Notes: generated by a model not told the origin, from the letters alone. DNA of 64,000 nucleotides from Streptomyces sp. NBC_01451 (GCF_036227485.1 NZ_CP109479.1:8060001-8124000); one strand, 5' to 3'. Shown: positions 47,285-56,912, numbered from the stretch's first letter. Numbers and translations: made by a program.

Positions 47285-47325
47285 TGCGGCCCGTGTCCAC
47301 GGAAACGTGGACACGGGCCGCATTT
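47285..47325 (+). terminator. tRNA-Val terminator
   Basis: A perfect 17-base-pair stem (47285-47301 with 47306-47322), GAAA loop, then TTT. It starts 10 bases after the tRNA. Confidence 0.88.
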
Positions 47326-47710
47326 GTCGTTCGGCATCGCCTGGCCGATGCGCGTCGCGTCCATCGGGTCCCACTCGGGCGGCTCTGGGTGGCCTTGGTC
47401 CAGCGCTCCCCGTAAGCCCCTCCCGAAGCCTCCTGAGGCTTCCTCGGTCGCGTCGCGCGACCCGGGAGGGCCGCCGTGAGTCCCTTCGGTGGGTGCCCTG
47501 CCGTCCTCGTCGATCCCGGCGTCGCCGCGTTCGAGTGCCCACCCGGTGCGGCGCCAACTCCCCGTCCGGCAGGCGCATTTCGGCCCCGCCCCAAATAAAC
47601 ACCGGCGGCCCGCCGTTGTTCGACCAGTCGACCCCGGGCGCCTCACCTGCAACGTCAACCCCCTCGTCGGAGGCGGGAGTCGACTTGTGAGCCGCCCGCG
47701 CCCAGCTCAC
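47326..47710 (-). pseudogene. Possible frameshifted gene remnant beside tRNA-Val
   Basis: On the minus strand a GTG at 47710 opens a frame reading 'MSWARAAHKSTPASDEG', then 'GVDWSNNGGPPVFIWGGAEM' and 'RLPDGELAPHRV'. Near 47540-47548 it degrades into Arg-rich sequence, while the neighbouring frame takes over with protein-like composition ('WALERGDAGIDEDGRAPT', 'DQGHPEPPEWDPMDATRIGQ'). Third codon positions are G/C-rich in the first frame before the switch and in the second after it. The second frame has no stop before the tRNA terminator. Probably a decayed gene truncated at the tRNA. Family unknown; chance open frames in GC-rich DNA remain possible. Confidence 0.3.
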
Positions 47711-47735
47711 TCACAGAAAAATCCTGTCCGAATCA

Positions 47736-47795
47736 TTGACGCATTCCGAGGCCCTCCGTAGCTTGTGCCAGCAAGCGCTTACTTGAAACGATTCA
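47736..47795 (+). promoter_or_regulatory. Promoter with LacI-type operators for the sugar importer operon
   Basis: TTGACG (47736-47741), 17 bases, TAGCTT (47759-47764) form a near-ideal promoter with a start site around 47771. Immediately downstream lie AAGCGCTT (47773-47780, perfect palindrome) and TGAAACGATTCA (47784-47795, imperfect palindrome). Both resemble LacI/GalR-family operators. The position after the start site suits repression in the absence of an inducing sugar. No lacI-type gene is in the window. Confidence 0.72.
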
Positions 47796-47831
47796 CGCAG
47801 GCGCCAACGACGTCGCGGGGAGGGCCTTACT

Positions 47832-49118
47832 GTGCCTAGGAACGGGAATGTTGAGAGGCGAACCATCCTTAAGGCGGCCGGAGCCTCGGCAGCCGCGTTG
47901 GGGCTGGCGACAACGACCGGGTGCGGTGGTGACAGCGGTGCCGGGGACGGTTCGGTGACACTCCGTTATGCATGGTGGGGCGGCGAACCGCGCACCATCG
48001 CCATCAAGAAGACGATCGCGCTCTTCGAGAAGAAGTATCCGAAGATCAAGATCAAGCCGGAATTCACCGACTACGCGGCGTACTGGGAGAAGTTCCAGAC
48101 CCAGGCCTCCGGTGGAAATCCGCCGGACGTTTTCCAGAATGCGGTCGGCTTTCTCCGCAAGTACGACAAGCGCGGCGTTCTGATGGATCTCAAGACGCAG
48201 GCGGACGCCGGGAATCTGGACCTGGAGAACTTCCGCAACGGCGTTCTGGCGAACGGTCAGGTCGACGGTAAGCAGATTGGCATACCCGTCGGCGCCAACA
48301 CCATGGCGCTCGTCATCGACCTGAAGGCATTCGAGAAGGCGGGTGTGGAGGCGAAGTTCGGCTGGACCTGGGACGAGTACTTCGCCGCGCTGCAGAAGAT
48401 CCAGGACAAGCTGAAGATCGCCGGTGACACCGGCTACTTCGGCATCATGTATCTCTACGACCTGTATCTGCGCCAGAACGGCAAGGCCTTCTTCACCGAC
48501 AGCGATCTCGGCTTCACCGAGGACGACCTCACCCAGTGGTGGGCGGACGGCTACAAGCGGGTGAAGTCCGGCCTGGTCGCCGACCCGAAGAAGATCGAGC
48601 AGGTCGCGCCCAAGTCCGGTCTGTCGGCGGGGCTCGCCGCGTCCGAATTCACCTGGGACAACTTCTCCATCCGTTACGAGGGCGAGGGTGAGTCCGACTA
48701 CGGGCTCGCGCCGATCCCCACCACGGACGGCAAGGACACCGGCCAGTACCTCGGTTCGCTGATGCTCAGCGCCTTCTCCGGGACCAAGCACCCCAAGGAG
48801 GTCGCCCAGTTCATCAGCTTCATGGTCCACGACCCCGAGGTCGGCAAGATCATGGGCTACGACCGCGGCATCCTCGCCACGACAGAGCAGTACGACGCCT
48901 TCAAGCCGACCGACCCCAACAACAAGGGTGTCTCGGCCTACGAGGACGAGGTCGCCAAGGCCGGTGTGCTCGGCAAGATCACCCCGCACCCGTCCGGCGC
49001 GGATGTCATCGAGGCGGCCTTCCTGCGGATCGGCGGCGAGATCGCCCAGGGCAAGACCAAGCCGGCCGACGGCGCGAAGGCCCTGTTCAGCGAGGCCAAG
49101 GCCGCGTTCGCGGGCTGA
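47832..49118 (+). CDS. Sugar ABC transporter, substrate-binding lipoprotein
   Basis: 428 residues from GTG 47832 (GGGGAGGG upstream). A twin-arginine-like start ('NVERRTILKAAGASAAALG') is followed by a lipobox-type Cys31, indicating an exported lipid-anchored protein. The mature part is a family-1 sugar-binding protein ('LRYAWWGGEPRTIAIKKTIA', 'NPPDVFQNAVGFLRKYDKRG', 'GIPVGANTMALVID'). First gene of the importer operon under the LacI-type operators. Neighbouring DUF624 and lyase genes suggest a pectin-derived oligosaccharide ligand. Confidence 0.92.
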   Translation: MPRNGNVERRTILKAAGASAAALGLATTTGCGGDSGAGDGSVTLRYAWWGGEPRTIAIKKTIALFEKKYPKIKIKPEFTDYAAYWEKFQTQASGGNPPDVFQNAVGFLRKYDKRGVLMDLKTQADAGNLDLENFRNGVLANGQVDGKQIGIPVGANTMALVIDLKAFEKAGVEAKFGWTWDEYFAALQKIQDKLKIAGDTGYFGIMYLYDLYLRQNGKAFFTDSDLGFTEDDLTQWWADGYKRVKSGLVADPKKIEQVAPKSGLSAGLAASEFTWDNFSIRYEGEGESDYGLAPIPTTDGKDTGQYLGSLMLSAFSGTKHPKEVAQFISFMVHDPEVGKIMGYDRGILATTEQYDAFKPTDPNNKGVSAYEDEVAKAGVLGKITPHPSGADVIEAAFLRIGGEIAQGKTKPADGAKALFSEAKAAFAG

Positions 49119-49132
49119 GGGGACGTACCACC

Positions 49133-50089
49133 ATGACGCTCGTCAAAGAAGCGCCCGCGCGCCCGGCGCAGAAGCGGTCCGCCGCTCCTGTCGCCGGGCG
49201 GCGCGGGCGGCGCCGCGAGAACCTCGCCGGCTATCTCTTCATGTCGCCGTGGATCGCGGGGTTCCTGCTGCTCACGGCGGGGCCGATGATCGCGTCGCTC
49301 TACTACGCGTTCACCAGCTACAACCTGTTCACGCCGCCGAAGTGGGTGGGGCTGGACAACTTCACGACGATGTTCCAGGACCCGCGCTGGCAGAAGTCGG
49401 TCGAGGTCACGCTGAAGTACGTCGTCGTGGCCACCCCGCTGAAGCTGCTCCTCGCGCTCGGAGTGGCGCTGCTGCTCGCGCAGAAGCGGCGCGGACAGGC
49501 CCTGTACCGGGCCGCGTTCTACATGCCGTCGCTCATCGGTGCCAGCGTCTCCGTGGGCTTCGTCTGGCGGGCGCTGTTCTCCGACGGCGCCGTCGTGGAC
49601 CGTACGCAGAAGGTCTTCGGGCTCGACGTCGGCGGCTGGATCGGCAACCCGGACTACGTCCTGTACGCCCTCGTGGCGCTGAGCATCTGGCAGTTCGGCG
49701 CGCCGATGGTCATCTTCCTGGCGGGCCTCAAGCAGGTGCCCCAGGAGCTGTACGAGGCCGCCGAGATGGACGGAGCCGGTCCCTTCCGGCGGTTCTGGAA
49801 CATCACGCTGCCGATGATCTCCCCGGTGCTGTTCTTCAACGTGCTGCTGGAGTCCATCCACGCGTTCCAGGTGTTCGGCTCCGCCTATGTCGTCTCGGAC
49901 ACCAGGTGCGGGCCTGCCGACGCCACCCTCGTCTACACCTGCTACCTCTACCAGAAGGGCTTCAAGGAGGCCCAGATGGGCTTCGCCTCCGCGATGGCCT
50001 GGACGCTGGTGATCGCGGTGGCGCTCGTCACGGCGGTCCTGTTCTGGTCGCAGAAGAAGTGGGTGCACTACGAGGAGGCCGCCAAGTGA
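49133..50089 (+). CDS. Sugar ABC transporter permease 1
   Basis: 318 residues, ATG 49133 after GAGGGGA. About six membrane segments occur, starting 'LAGYLFMSPWIAGFLLLTAG' as in MalF/UgpA-type permeases. The coupling loop is 'LYEAAEMDGAGPFRRFWNIT'. Its stop overlaps permease 2 (GTGA). No ATPase gene is in the operon, so a shared MsiK-type ATPase encoded elsewhere is likely, as is common in Streptomyces. Confidence 0.93.
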   Translation: MTLVKEAPARPAQKRSAAPVAGRRGRRRENLAGYLFMSPWIAGFLLLTAGPMIASLYYAFTSYNLFTPPKWVGLDNFTTMFQDPRWQKSVEVTLKYVVVATPLKLLLALGVALLLAQKRRGQALYRAAFYMPSLIGASVSVGFVWRALFSDGAVVDRTQKVFGLDVGGWIGNPDYVLYALVALSIWQFGAPMVIFLAGLKQVPQELYEAAEMDGAGPFRRFWNITLPMISPVLFFNVLLESIHAFQVFGSAYVVSDTRCGPADATLVYTCYLYQKGFKEAQMGFASAMAWTLVIAVALVTAVLFWSQKKWVHYEEAAK

Positions 50090-50961
50090 CCAGTGTCACC
50101 AGCCCTGTTGCGCATGCCCCGAACGAGCGGCGGCGCTTGGGAGCCCTCGTCTGGCACGTGGGCGCGCTCCTCGTGCTCGCGGTCGTCCTCTACCCGGTGA
50201 TCTGGGTGCTCGGCGCCTCGTTCAAGCCGAGCAAGGACATCATCGCCAGCCTCGACCTGCTGCCCACCAAGCCGGTCTGGGCGAACTTCTCCGGGCTCGC
50301 CGACGGCATCTCGGGCATCTCCATCGGCAGCTTCTTCAGCAACTCGCTGATGTACGCGGGCCTGGCCGTGGTGGGCGTGGTGATCTCCAGCTCGCTGACC
50401 GCGTACGCCTTCGCCAAGATCCAGTTCGCCGGGCGGAACCTGCTGTTCACGCTGATGATCGGCACGCTGCTGCTGCCGTACCACGTGCTGCTCATCCCGC
50501 AGTACGTGCTGTTCCGCAACCTCGGCTACATCGACACGCTCGTGCCGCTCGTCGCGGGCAAGTTCCTCGCCACGGAGGCGTTCTTCGTCTTCCTGATGGT
50601 GCAGTTCATGCGCGGGCTGCCGCGCGAACTGGACGAGGCCGCCAAGCTCGACGGGTGCGGGCATCTGCGGACCTACTGGTCCATCGTGCTGCCGTTGAGC
50701 CGGCCCGCCATCATCACCAGCGCCATCTTCACCTTCATCAACGCGTGGAACGACTTCATGGGGCCGCTGATCTACCTCAACACCCCCTCCAAGTACACCG
50801 TTTCGCTCGGCCTGATGATGTTCCGCGACCAGGAGGGCATCTCCAACTACGGCAGCATGATCGCCATGTCGCTGGTGGCGCTGGTGCCGGTCGTCGCCTT
50901 CTTCATGGCCTTCCAGCGCTATCTCATCGACGGTATGGCGACCTCCGGACTGAAGGGCTGA
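50086..50961 (+). CDS. Sugar ABC transporter permease 2
   Basis: 291 residues from GTG 50086 overlapping the first permease. MalG/UgpE-type protein with about six membrane segments. The coupling loop is 'ELDEAAKLDGCGHLRTYWSI' and the C-terminus 'FFMAFQRYLIDGMATSGLKG' is typical. The DUF624 gene follows 10 bases later. Confidence 0.94.
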   Translation: MTSVTSPVAHAPNERRRLGALVWHVGALLVLAVVLYPVIWVLGASFKPSKDIIASLDLLPTKPVWANFSGLADGISGISIGSFFSNSLMYAGLAVVGVVISSSLTAYAFAKIQFAGRNLLFTLMIGTLLLPYHVLLIPQYVLFRNLGYIDTLVPLVAGKFLATEAFFVFLMVQFMRGLPRELDEAAKLDGCGHLRTYWSIVLPLSRPAIITSAIFTFINAWNDFMGPLIYLNTPSKYTVSLGLMMFRDQEGISNYGSMIAMSLVALVPVVAFFMAFQRYLIDGMATSGLKG

Positions 50962-50971
50962 GGCGGTCACC

Positions 50972-51580
50972 ATGGCCCAGACGCGCGTGAAGGCCCGCTC
51001 CCCGCGCAAGGAGCGCAAGGAGTCCGTGTTCGGTGAGCGCTTCGCGCTCTTCGCCGAGTGTCTGCTCACCGGGGTGTGGATCGCCGTGGCCTGCCTCGGG
51101 GTCGTCACCTACCCCGCCGCCTTCGCCGCCGGCGCACGGCATCTGCGGCGCCGTACGACCCATGAGGCCGGTGGCTGGCGGGAGTTCGTCGCGGACTTCC
51201 GGGCGGCCGTGCGCGGCGGGTGGGCCGTCGGGCTCGTCGGCTGGGCGGTGGCCGCCGCGGTCTGGGTGGACGTCCTGGCCGCGCGGGCCGGGATTCCCGG
51301 CGGGCGGTTCGTCGGAGCCGTCGGCATCTTCGCGCTGATCGGGCTCGCCGTGGCCCTGCTGCGGGCCGCGGCCGTCTGGGCGCCGGACGCCCGCTGGCGG
51401 GCGCTTCTCGGGGAGGCCGGGCGCCGGACCGTGCACGATCCCGCCGGATCCTTCCTGGTCGTCTGCGGGCTGGCCGTCGTGGCTCTGTCCGCGGGGTTCC
51501 TTCCGCCGCTGGCGGTTCCCGTCCTCGGGGCCGTCGCGGCGGCGGCCGTCGCCGTCGAGGAGCGGTACCGGCGCCGCTGA
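50972..51580 (+). CDS. DUF624/YesL-like membrane protein
   Basis: 202 residues, ATG 50972. Several hydrophobic segments and the pattern 'LLTGVWIAVACLGVVTYPAA' to 'RHLRRRTTHEAGGWREFVAD' resemble the YesL family. That family accompanies sugar importers, including the Bacillus subtilis yes rhamnogalacturonan operon. Its biochemical role is unknown. Position right after the two permeases suggests an importer-associated function. Confidence 0.75.
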   Translation: MAQTRVKARSPRKERKESVFGERFALFAECLLTGVWIAVACLGVVTYPAAFAAGARHLRRRTTHEAGGWREFVADFRAAVRGGWAVGLVGWAVAAAVWVDVLAARAGIPGGRFVGAVGIFALIGLAVALLRAAAVWAPDARWRALLGEAGRRTVHDPAGSFLVVCGLAVVALSAGFLPPLAVPVLGAVAAAAVAVEERYRRR

Positions 51581-51697
51581 CGGGCGGCGCCCTCGCACAA
51601 GGTCGGCGCCCCGGGCGCCGTACCTCCCTCTGTCATGCCCCTGACCATGCCCCCTGACCACCCTTGCATCCGCACGGAAAGGAAAGGCTGCTCTCCT

Positions 51698-54430
51698 ATG
51701 TCTCCCATCCCCCGCAGGTCCCTCCTCAAGGCCGCCGCTGTCGCCGGAGCCGCCGCGCAGTTCAGCTGGGCGCTCGGTTCGACCGCGCAGGCCGCGCCCG
51801 CGACCGCCGAGTCCGGCGCCGATCCCGTGACCCTGGACTGGCTGGAGGACGGCGGCCTCGGCGCCGCACCCGGATCCACGGTCGGCGTGCCCTGGCCGAA
51901 GGGCACCTACGACGCGAGCCAGACCTTCGCGCTCACGGACGCCACCGGCGCGTCCGTCCCCGTACAGTCGTGGCCGCTCGCCTACTGGCCCGACGGCTCC
52001 CTCAAGTGGACCGCGCACGCCGTGAGTTCGGGCTCCGGCAAGCTGACGCTCGCCGCCGGGGCGCCCGCGGCCCCCACCGCGAAGATCACCGTCGACAGCG
52101 GCGGCGGGACCATCGACATATCGACCGGGGTCATCACCGCGCGTATCGGCAAGTCCGGCTCCACGCTGGTCAAGTCGGTCAGACGCGGCTCCACCGAGAT
52201 CGCCAAGAACGGGCGGCTCGTCCTCATCCGCCAGCCCGAGATCGAGGACGAGGACGAGGGCGCCACCAAGTTCGAACGGTTCGACAGCGCCATCAGCAAG
52301 GTCGAGGTCGAACAGGACGGCCCCGTCAGGGCAGTTGTCCGCATCGACGGCAAGCACCGCAAGGGCGCCCGCAGTTGGCTCCCCTTCTCGGTCCGCCTCT
52401 ACTTCTACGCCGGCGCCGACTCCTTCCGCATGGTCCACACCATCACGTACGACGGCACCCAGGAGCCCGGCAAGGCCAGCGGCGACTTCATCCGCGGCAT
52501 CGGGGTCCGCTTCACCGTGCCGATGCGGGACGCCTCGTACGACCGGCACATCCGGATCGGCGGCGACGGCACCGGACTGCTGCGCGAGGCCGTCAAGGGC
52601 ATCACCGGGCAGCGGCGCGACCCCGGAGCGACCGTCCAGGCCGCCCAGTTCGCGGGGGAGAAGCTGGCCGACCCGTCGACCTGGGACCAGCGCGTCACCA
52701 CCCGCCTCCAGTACATCCCCGAGTGGGGCGACTACACCCTGTCCCAGCTCTCCGCCGACGGCTTCACCCTCCGCAAGCGCACCAAGAAGGGACACGGCTG
52801 GATCGGCGCCGGCGGGGGCAAGCGCGCCTCCGGGTTCGGCTACGTCGGCGGGGCGAGCGGCGGATTCTCCTTCGGCCTGCGGGACTTCTGGGAGAAGCAC
52901 CCCGCCCAGCTCGACATCCGCGACGCCCAGACCGACGAGGCCGAGGTCACCCTCTGGCTCTGGTCGCCCGAGGCCCAGCCGATGGACCTGCGCTTCTACC
53001 ACGACGGCATGGGCCAGGACACGTACGCCGAACAGCTCGAAGGCCTCAACATCACCTACGAGGACTACGAACCCGGCTTCGGCACCCCCTACGGCATCGC
53101 CCGTACCTCCGAACTCCTCTTCTGGGCCAACGAGTCGACCCCGACCGCCGAGAAACTCGCCGAACAGGTCGAAGCCGTACGGGTGCTGCCCCAGCTCGCC
53201 GCCCCGCCCAGGCAGCTCATCAAGGCCCAGGTCTTCGGCCCGGGGCTGTACTCCGAGCCCGACCGGTCCACCCCCGCCAAGGCCAGGATCGAGGACCACC
53301 TCGACTTCCTCTTCACCTACTACAAGGACCAGGTGGAGCAGCGCCGTTGGTACGGCTTCTGGGACTACGGCGACATCATGCACACCTACGACACCTTCCG
53401 GCACCAGTGGCGGTACGACGTCGGCGGCTACGCCTGGGACAACTCCGAACTGTCGCCGGACCTCTGGCTCTGGTTCGCGTACCTGCGCTCGGGCCGCGCC
53501 GACATCTTCCGGTTCGCCGAGGCGATGACCCGTCACACCGGCGAGGTCGACGTCTACCACCTCGGCCAGTGGGCCGGCCTCGGTACCCGGCACGGCGTGC
53601 AGCACTACGCCGACAGCGCCAAGCAGCAGCGCATCGCCAACACCACCTACCGCCGCTACTACTACTTCCTCACCGGTGACGAACGCGTCGGCGACCTCAT
53701 GCACGCCAACGTCGACAGCGACGAGACCTTCCTCGTCCTCGACCCCATCCGCAAGATCCGCACCGAGCCGTACACGCCCGACAGGCACGCCCTGTCGATC
53801 GGCTTCGGCACCGACTGGAGCGGGCTCGTGTCGGCCTGGCTGACCGAGTGGGAGCGCAAGGGCCCCAAGTGGGAGAAGGCCAGGGCGCGCGTCCTGTCCA
53901 CCATGGAGACCATCGCCGCCCAGCCCAACGGCTTCGTGCAGGGCAGCGGGCTGTACGACCTCGACACCGGGAGGTTCGCCGTCGCGGCGGCGCCCGTCGT
54001 CGGTGTCTCGCACCTCTCCGCGGTCTTCGGCCTCAACGAACTCTGCGCCGAACTCATCGACCTCGTCGACATGCCGAAGTTCAACCAGGCCTACTTCGAC
54101 TACTGCCGCTACTTCAACGCCACCAAGGCCGAGCAGGCGGCCCGCTACGGCTCCAACTTCGGCACCCTGCTGCTGTTCCAGGGCCACTCGCGCCTCGACG
54201 CGTACGCCGCTGTCCGGACCGGTGACGAGAAGCTCGCCAAGCGCGCGTGGGACAAGTTCTACAACTCCGACGGCTACAAGGAGTCGGCGCCCTGGAAGAC
54301 CGAGCCGGTGGCCGGCCCGGTCGCCCTCGTCCCGGGCAGCGAGGCCACCTGGGTGTCCACCAACGACACCGCCCTCTACGGCCTCGCCGCCATCGAGAAC
54401 CTGGCACTGCTGGGCGACAAGATGCCGTAG
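51698..54430 (+). CDS. Tat-exported exo-rhamnogalacturonan-lyase-like protein (PL26 type)
   Basis: 910 residues from ATG 51698 after GGAAAGGAAAGG. A twin-arginine leader ('PRRSLLKAAAVAGAAAQFSW') indicates folded export. The N-terminal beta-rich half (about 40-480) and the C-terminal helical toroid-like half (about 500-900; 'YGFWDYGDIMHTYDTFRHQW', 'WDNSELSPDLWLWFAYLR', 'YHLGQWAGLGTRHGVQHYAD') match the layout of PcRGLX-type enzymes. These remove disaccharides from the rhamnogalacturonan-I backbone. Conserved Tyr/His/Arg in the second half are candidate catalytic residues. It closes the importer operon. Family call from pattern recognition; activity unproven. Confidence 0.78.
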   Translation: MSPIPRRSLLKAAAVAGAAAQFSWALGSTAQAAPATAESGADPVTLDWLEDGGLGAAPGSTVGVPWPKGTYDASQTFALTDATGASVPVQSWPLAYWPDGSLKWTAHAVSSGSGKLTLAAGAPAAPTAKITVDSGGGTIDISTGVITARIGKSGSTLVKSVRRGSTEIAKNGRLVLIRQPEIEDEDEGATKFERFDSAISKVEVEQDGPVRAVVRIDGKHRKGARSWLPFSVRLYFYAGADSFRMVHTITYDGTQEPGKASGDFIRGIGVRFTVPMRDASYDRHIRIGGDGTGLLREAVKGITGQRRDPGATVQAAQFAGEKLADPSTWDQRVTTRLQYIPEWGDYTLSQLSADGFTLRKRTKKGHGWIGAGGGKRASGFGYVGGASGGFSFGLRDFWEKHPAQLDIRDAQTDEAEVTLWLWSPEAQPMDLRFYHDGMGQDTYAEQLEGLNITYEDYEPGFGTPYGIARTSELLFWANESTPTAEKLAEQVEAVRVLPQLAAPPRQLIKAQVFGPGLYSEPDRSTPAKARIEDHLDFLFTYYKDQVEQRRWYGFWDYGDIMHTYDTFRHQWRYDVGGYAWDNSELSPDLWLWFAYLRSGRADIFRFAEAMTRHTGEVDVYHLGQWAGLGTRHGVQHYADSAKQQRIANTTYRRYYYFLTGDERVGDLMHANVDSDETFLVLDPIRKIRTEPYTPDRHALSIGFGTDWSGLVSAWLTEWERKGPKWEKARARVLSTMETIAAQPNGFVQGSGLYDLDTGRFAVAAAPVVGVSHLSAVFGLNELCAELIDLVDMPKFNQAYFDYCRYFNATKAEQAARYGSNFGTLLLFQGHSRLDAYAAVRTGDEKLAKRAWDKFYNSDGYKESAPWKTEPVAGPVALVPGSEATWVSTNDTALYGLAAIENLALLGDKMP

Positions 54431-54437
54431 TGGACGG

Positions 54438-56870
54438 CTAGTTCATCTCTCCGAGGACCTCCCGCACCCGCCGGACATCGCGGATCCGCCGCTCGTACGT
54501 CGCTCCGAGTGCGAGCAGCAGCAGTCCGGCGAGGGCGGGAGGGACCCAGCGCGGGAGGGCGTCGGTGACCTGGACGAGGTAGGGCGCGAGTTCGTGCAGC
54601 GTGTCCAGTATCAGCACCGAACCGCCGAGCACGAGGGGGGCCTGGAGGTGGTGCCGGGCGCCCAACAGGGTGACCAGCAGTGCCGCCAGGCCCAGCAGCA
54701 GGGGGCGGGTCCAGTGCGCGTCGCCCCAGGCCGCCACCAGGCTCGGCACGAGGGTGGCGGCCAGGCCGGGACCGTACGCCGTCCAGGAGGACGCCTGCGG
54801 GTCGCGGCGCCGGCGCAGGGCGCCGAGCAACAGTGCCGGGACCGTGACCGGAAGCGTGTACGCCTCCGGAGTCTCGACGTCCCAGGCCGCCAGGCGTACC
54901 CAGGTGGCCAGCATGAACAGGGCGGCAGCCGCGTAACCCACGGGGCGGCGGTCCGCGCGGATCGCCGTGCCCCCGGCGATCACCGCGCACAGGGCCAGCA
55001 CCAGGGCCAGCAGCGGCGGGTCGGTGAGCGCGAGCCCGACCGCGAGCAGCCCGCCCGCCGCACCCGCGACCTCGACCGGTACGACGGCCCGGGCGTCGCC
55101 CCGGCGTGCGGCCGACAGGGCCGCGGCCGTGGGAACGGCGAGCACGAGCAGCGCGGTGTGCGAGGGCCGCCAGTCCAGGGCGGCGCCGGTCGCGCAGGCG
55201 AGTGCGGCGGCGTACCCGAGCGCGGCCGGGGCCGTCACAGGGGCCGGGCGCGGGTGCCACGAGGCCGCCGTGAACAGCGCGGTCAGGGCGGACAGCACGG
55301 CGAGGGTCGCCGACTGCGAGGCGAGGGAGAGGAAGGCGAGGCCGAGGGAGCCGGCCAGGGCGAGGACGAGGGCGGTGAGCCGAGGCGGAGTGAGCGGACT
55401 GACCGGCGTCACCTCTGAGGGGGAGGGCGTGCCCCGGCGTACGTACACCGTCGCCGTGAGCGCCCCGGCTGTCATGACGCCCTGGGTCAACAGGGCTGCC
55501 GTATAGGGGAGTTCGAGTACCGCCGGAAGCGTGAACAGCGTCGCCCACAGCAGGGCCGACGCGCCGCACAGCGCCTGAGGCCGCCGGATGCCGACCCGGA
55601 CGGTCAGGAGGAGCACGGCAGCGACGGCAGCCAGGGCGACGGGAGCGGTCTCCGTGTGCTGCGGCCAGGGCGTGTCGAGCGTCACCGCGGCACGGGCGTC
55701 CGACGGGGCGCCGGTCCAGGCGCGTTCCGCCCAGCCGACCGGCCCGAGCAGCGCCAGAACGACGACGGGCAGTGCCCACAGCACGGCCAGCGCCTGTACG
55801 GTCCCCGAGGCCCACCCGAAGCCGTGCCGCACCGTCGCAGGCAGCCGCCCGGCCCGCAGCGTCGCCAACAGGGCGATTCCGAACGCCAGATGGACCGGAA
55901 CGGTCCACGCCTCCGGCAGCGCCGGGCGCACCGCGCCGCCGAGGGCCGCGACGACGAGCAGCCCCGCGGCCACCGCGAGGCCGAGGGAGTCCTTCCGGCC
56001 GGGGCCGTTCTCGTCGGCCCGCCCCTCCGGGATGCCGTCGTGCCAGGCGGCGCCCAGCGCTGTCGCCGCCGCGAGCAGGAGGAGCGCCGCCGCACGGGCG
56101 ACGGCGCTCGGGCCGGTGGCAGTCCAGGACAGCCAGCCGGCGGCCAGTACGCCCCAGCCGCCCATGCCGTACGCGCCGATCGCCGCGACGACCCGTACGG
56201 ACCTGTCCGTCACCCGGAGCGCCACAACCGTGTCGAACACAGCAGTGAGCAGCAGTGCGGACGTGACCCCGTAGGGCGCCGCGTCGGCGGCCAGCGCCCA
56301 GAGCAGCAGCGGGAGTTGGGCCGAGGCCAGGGCGGCGGGCAGAGGCAGCCGCAGACCGCTGGTGGCGGGCAGCAGGCCGTACCCGGCCCACGCCACCGCC
56401 AGTACGGCCGCCGCTGCCGCCGCGTACCCCGCGCCGTCGGTGCCCGTGAGTGCGGCCGCGTGCAGCGCGTAGGCGTCCAGCACCGTCAGCGCGAGCCCGA
56501 GGCCCGCCACCGACTCGGCCGTCGAGCGCAGCCCCCGCTTCAGCAGCACCACCGGCGTGGCGAGCGCGGCCAGCGTGACCGCGCCCAGCACCACGGCCCG
56601 CCCGGTGATTCCCAGATGACCCCAGCTGACCAGTGTGAACACCATCGCCGCGATGGTGAGCAGCACACCGCCGAGCAGGAGCAGCACGTTCTGGACGCTC
56701 GGGACGGACGATTCGGGGCGGGGCGGCGCGACAGGCGTCGGCCGCGTCTGGTTCAGGACCGTGACCAGCCAGGCGCGGCGCGTCAGCAACTGCGTCCGGC
56801 GGACGTCCAGTTGCCACAGCTCGGCGTCGATGAGCCGCAGCTCCTCGGCCGGGGGCGGAAATTGCGTCAT
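54438..56870 (-). CDS. Large multi-pass membrane protein (SCO7613-C-terminal-domain-like)
   Basis: 810 residues from ATG 56870 ('MTQFPPPAEELRLIDAELWQ'); an ATG 36 bases earlier is possible. A short soluble N-terminus contains a helical 'ELWQLDVRRTQLLTRRAWLV' segment. Some twenty or more hydrophobic segments fill the rest, with 'NVLLLLGGVLLTIAAMVFTL' first. Composition is very Ala/Leu-rich. The layout resembles actinobacterial proteins named after the SCO7613 C-terminal domain. No transport motif was found; function unknown. Confidence 0.75.
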   Translation of the reverse strand: MTQFPPPAEELRLIDAELWQLDVRRTQLLTRRAWLVTVLNQTRPTPVAPPRPESSVPSVQNVLLLLGGVLLTIAAMVFTLVSWGHLGITGRAVVLGAVTLAALATPVVLLKRGLRSTAESVAGLGLALTVLDAYALHAAALTGTDGAGYAAAAAAVLAVAWAGYGLLPATSGLRLPLPAALASAQLPLLLWALAADAAPYGVTSALLLTAVFDTVVALRVTDRSVRVVAAIGAYGMGGWGVLAAGWLSWTATGPSAVARAAALLLLAAATALGAAWHDGIPEGRADENGPGRKDSLGLAVAAGLLVVAALGGAVRPALPEAWTVPVHLAFGIALLATLRAGRLPATVRHGFGWASGTVQALAVLWALPVVVLALLGPVGWAERAWTGAPSDARAAVTLDTPWPQHTETAPVALAAVAAVLLLTVRVGIRRPQALCGASALLWATLFTLPAVLELPYTAALLTQGVMTAGALTATVYVRRGTPSPSEVTPVSPLTPPRLTALVLALAGSLGLAFLSLASQSATLAVLSALTALFTAASWHPRPAPVTAPAALGYAAALACATGAALDWRPSHTALLVLAVPTAAALSAARRGDARAVVPVEVAGAAGGLLAVGLALTDPPLLALVLALCAVIAGGTAIRADRRPVGYAAAALFMLATWVRLAAWDVETPEAYTLPVTVPALLLGALRRRRDPQASSWTAYGPGLAATLVPSLVAAWGDAHWTRPLLLGLAALLVTLLGARHHLQAPLVLGGSVLILDTLHELAPYLVQVTDALPRWVPPALAGLLLLALGATYERRIRDVRRVREVLGEMN

Positions 56871-56912
56871 ACCGTCGAGTGTGGTTCGCGTCACTTCGTA
56901 CGGCATGAGTCC

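Noticed and set aside
50924..54187. 1087-residue open frame on the minus strand opposite the DUF624 and lyase genes
   Set aside because: It spans several real genes and their gaps, has shadow-like composition, and lacks a ribosome site or domain.
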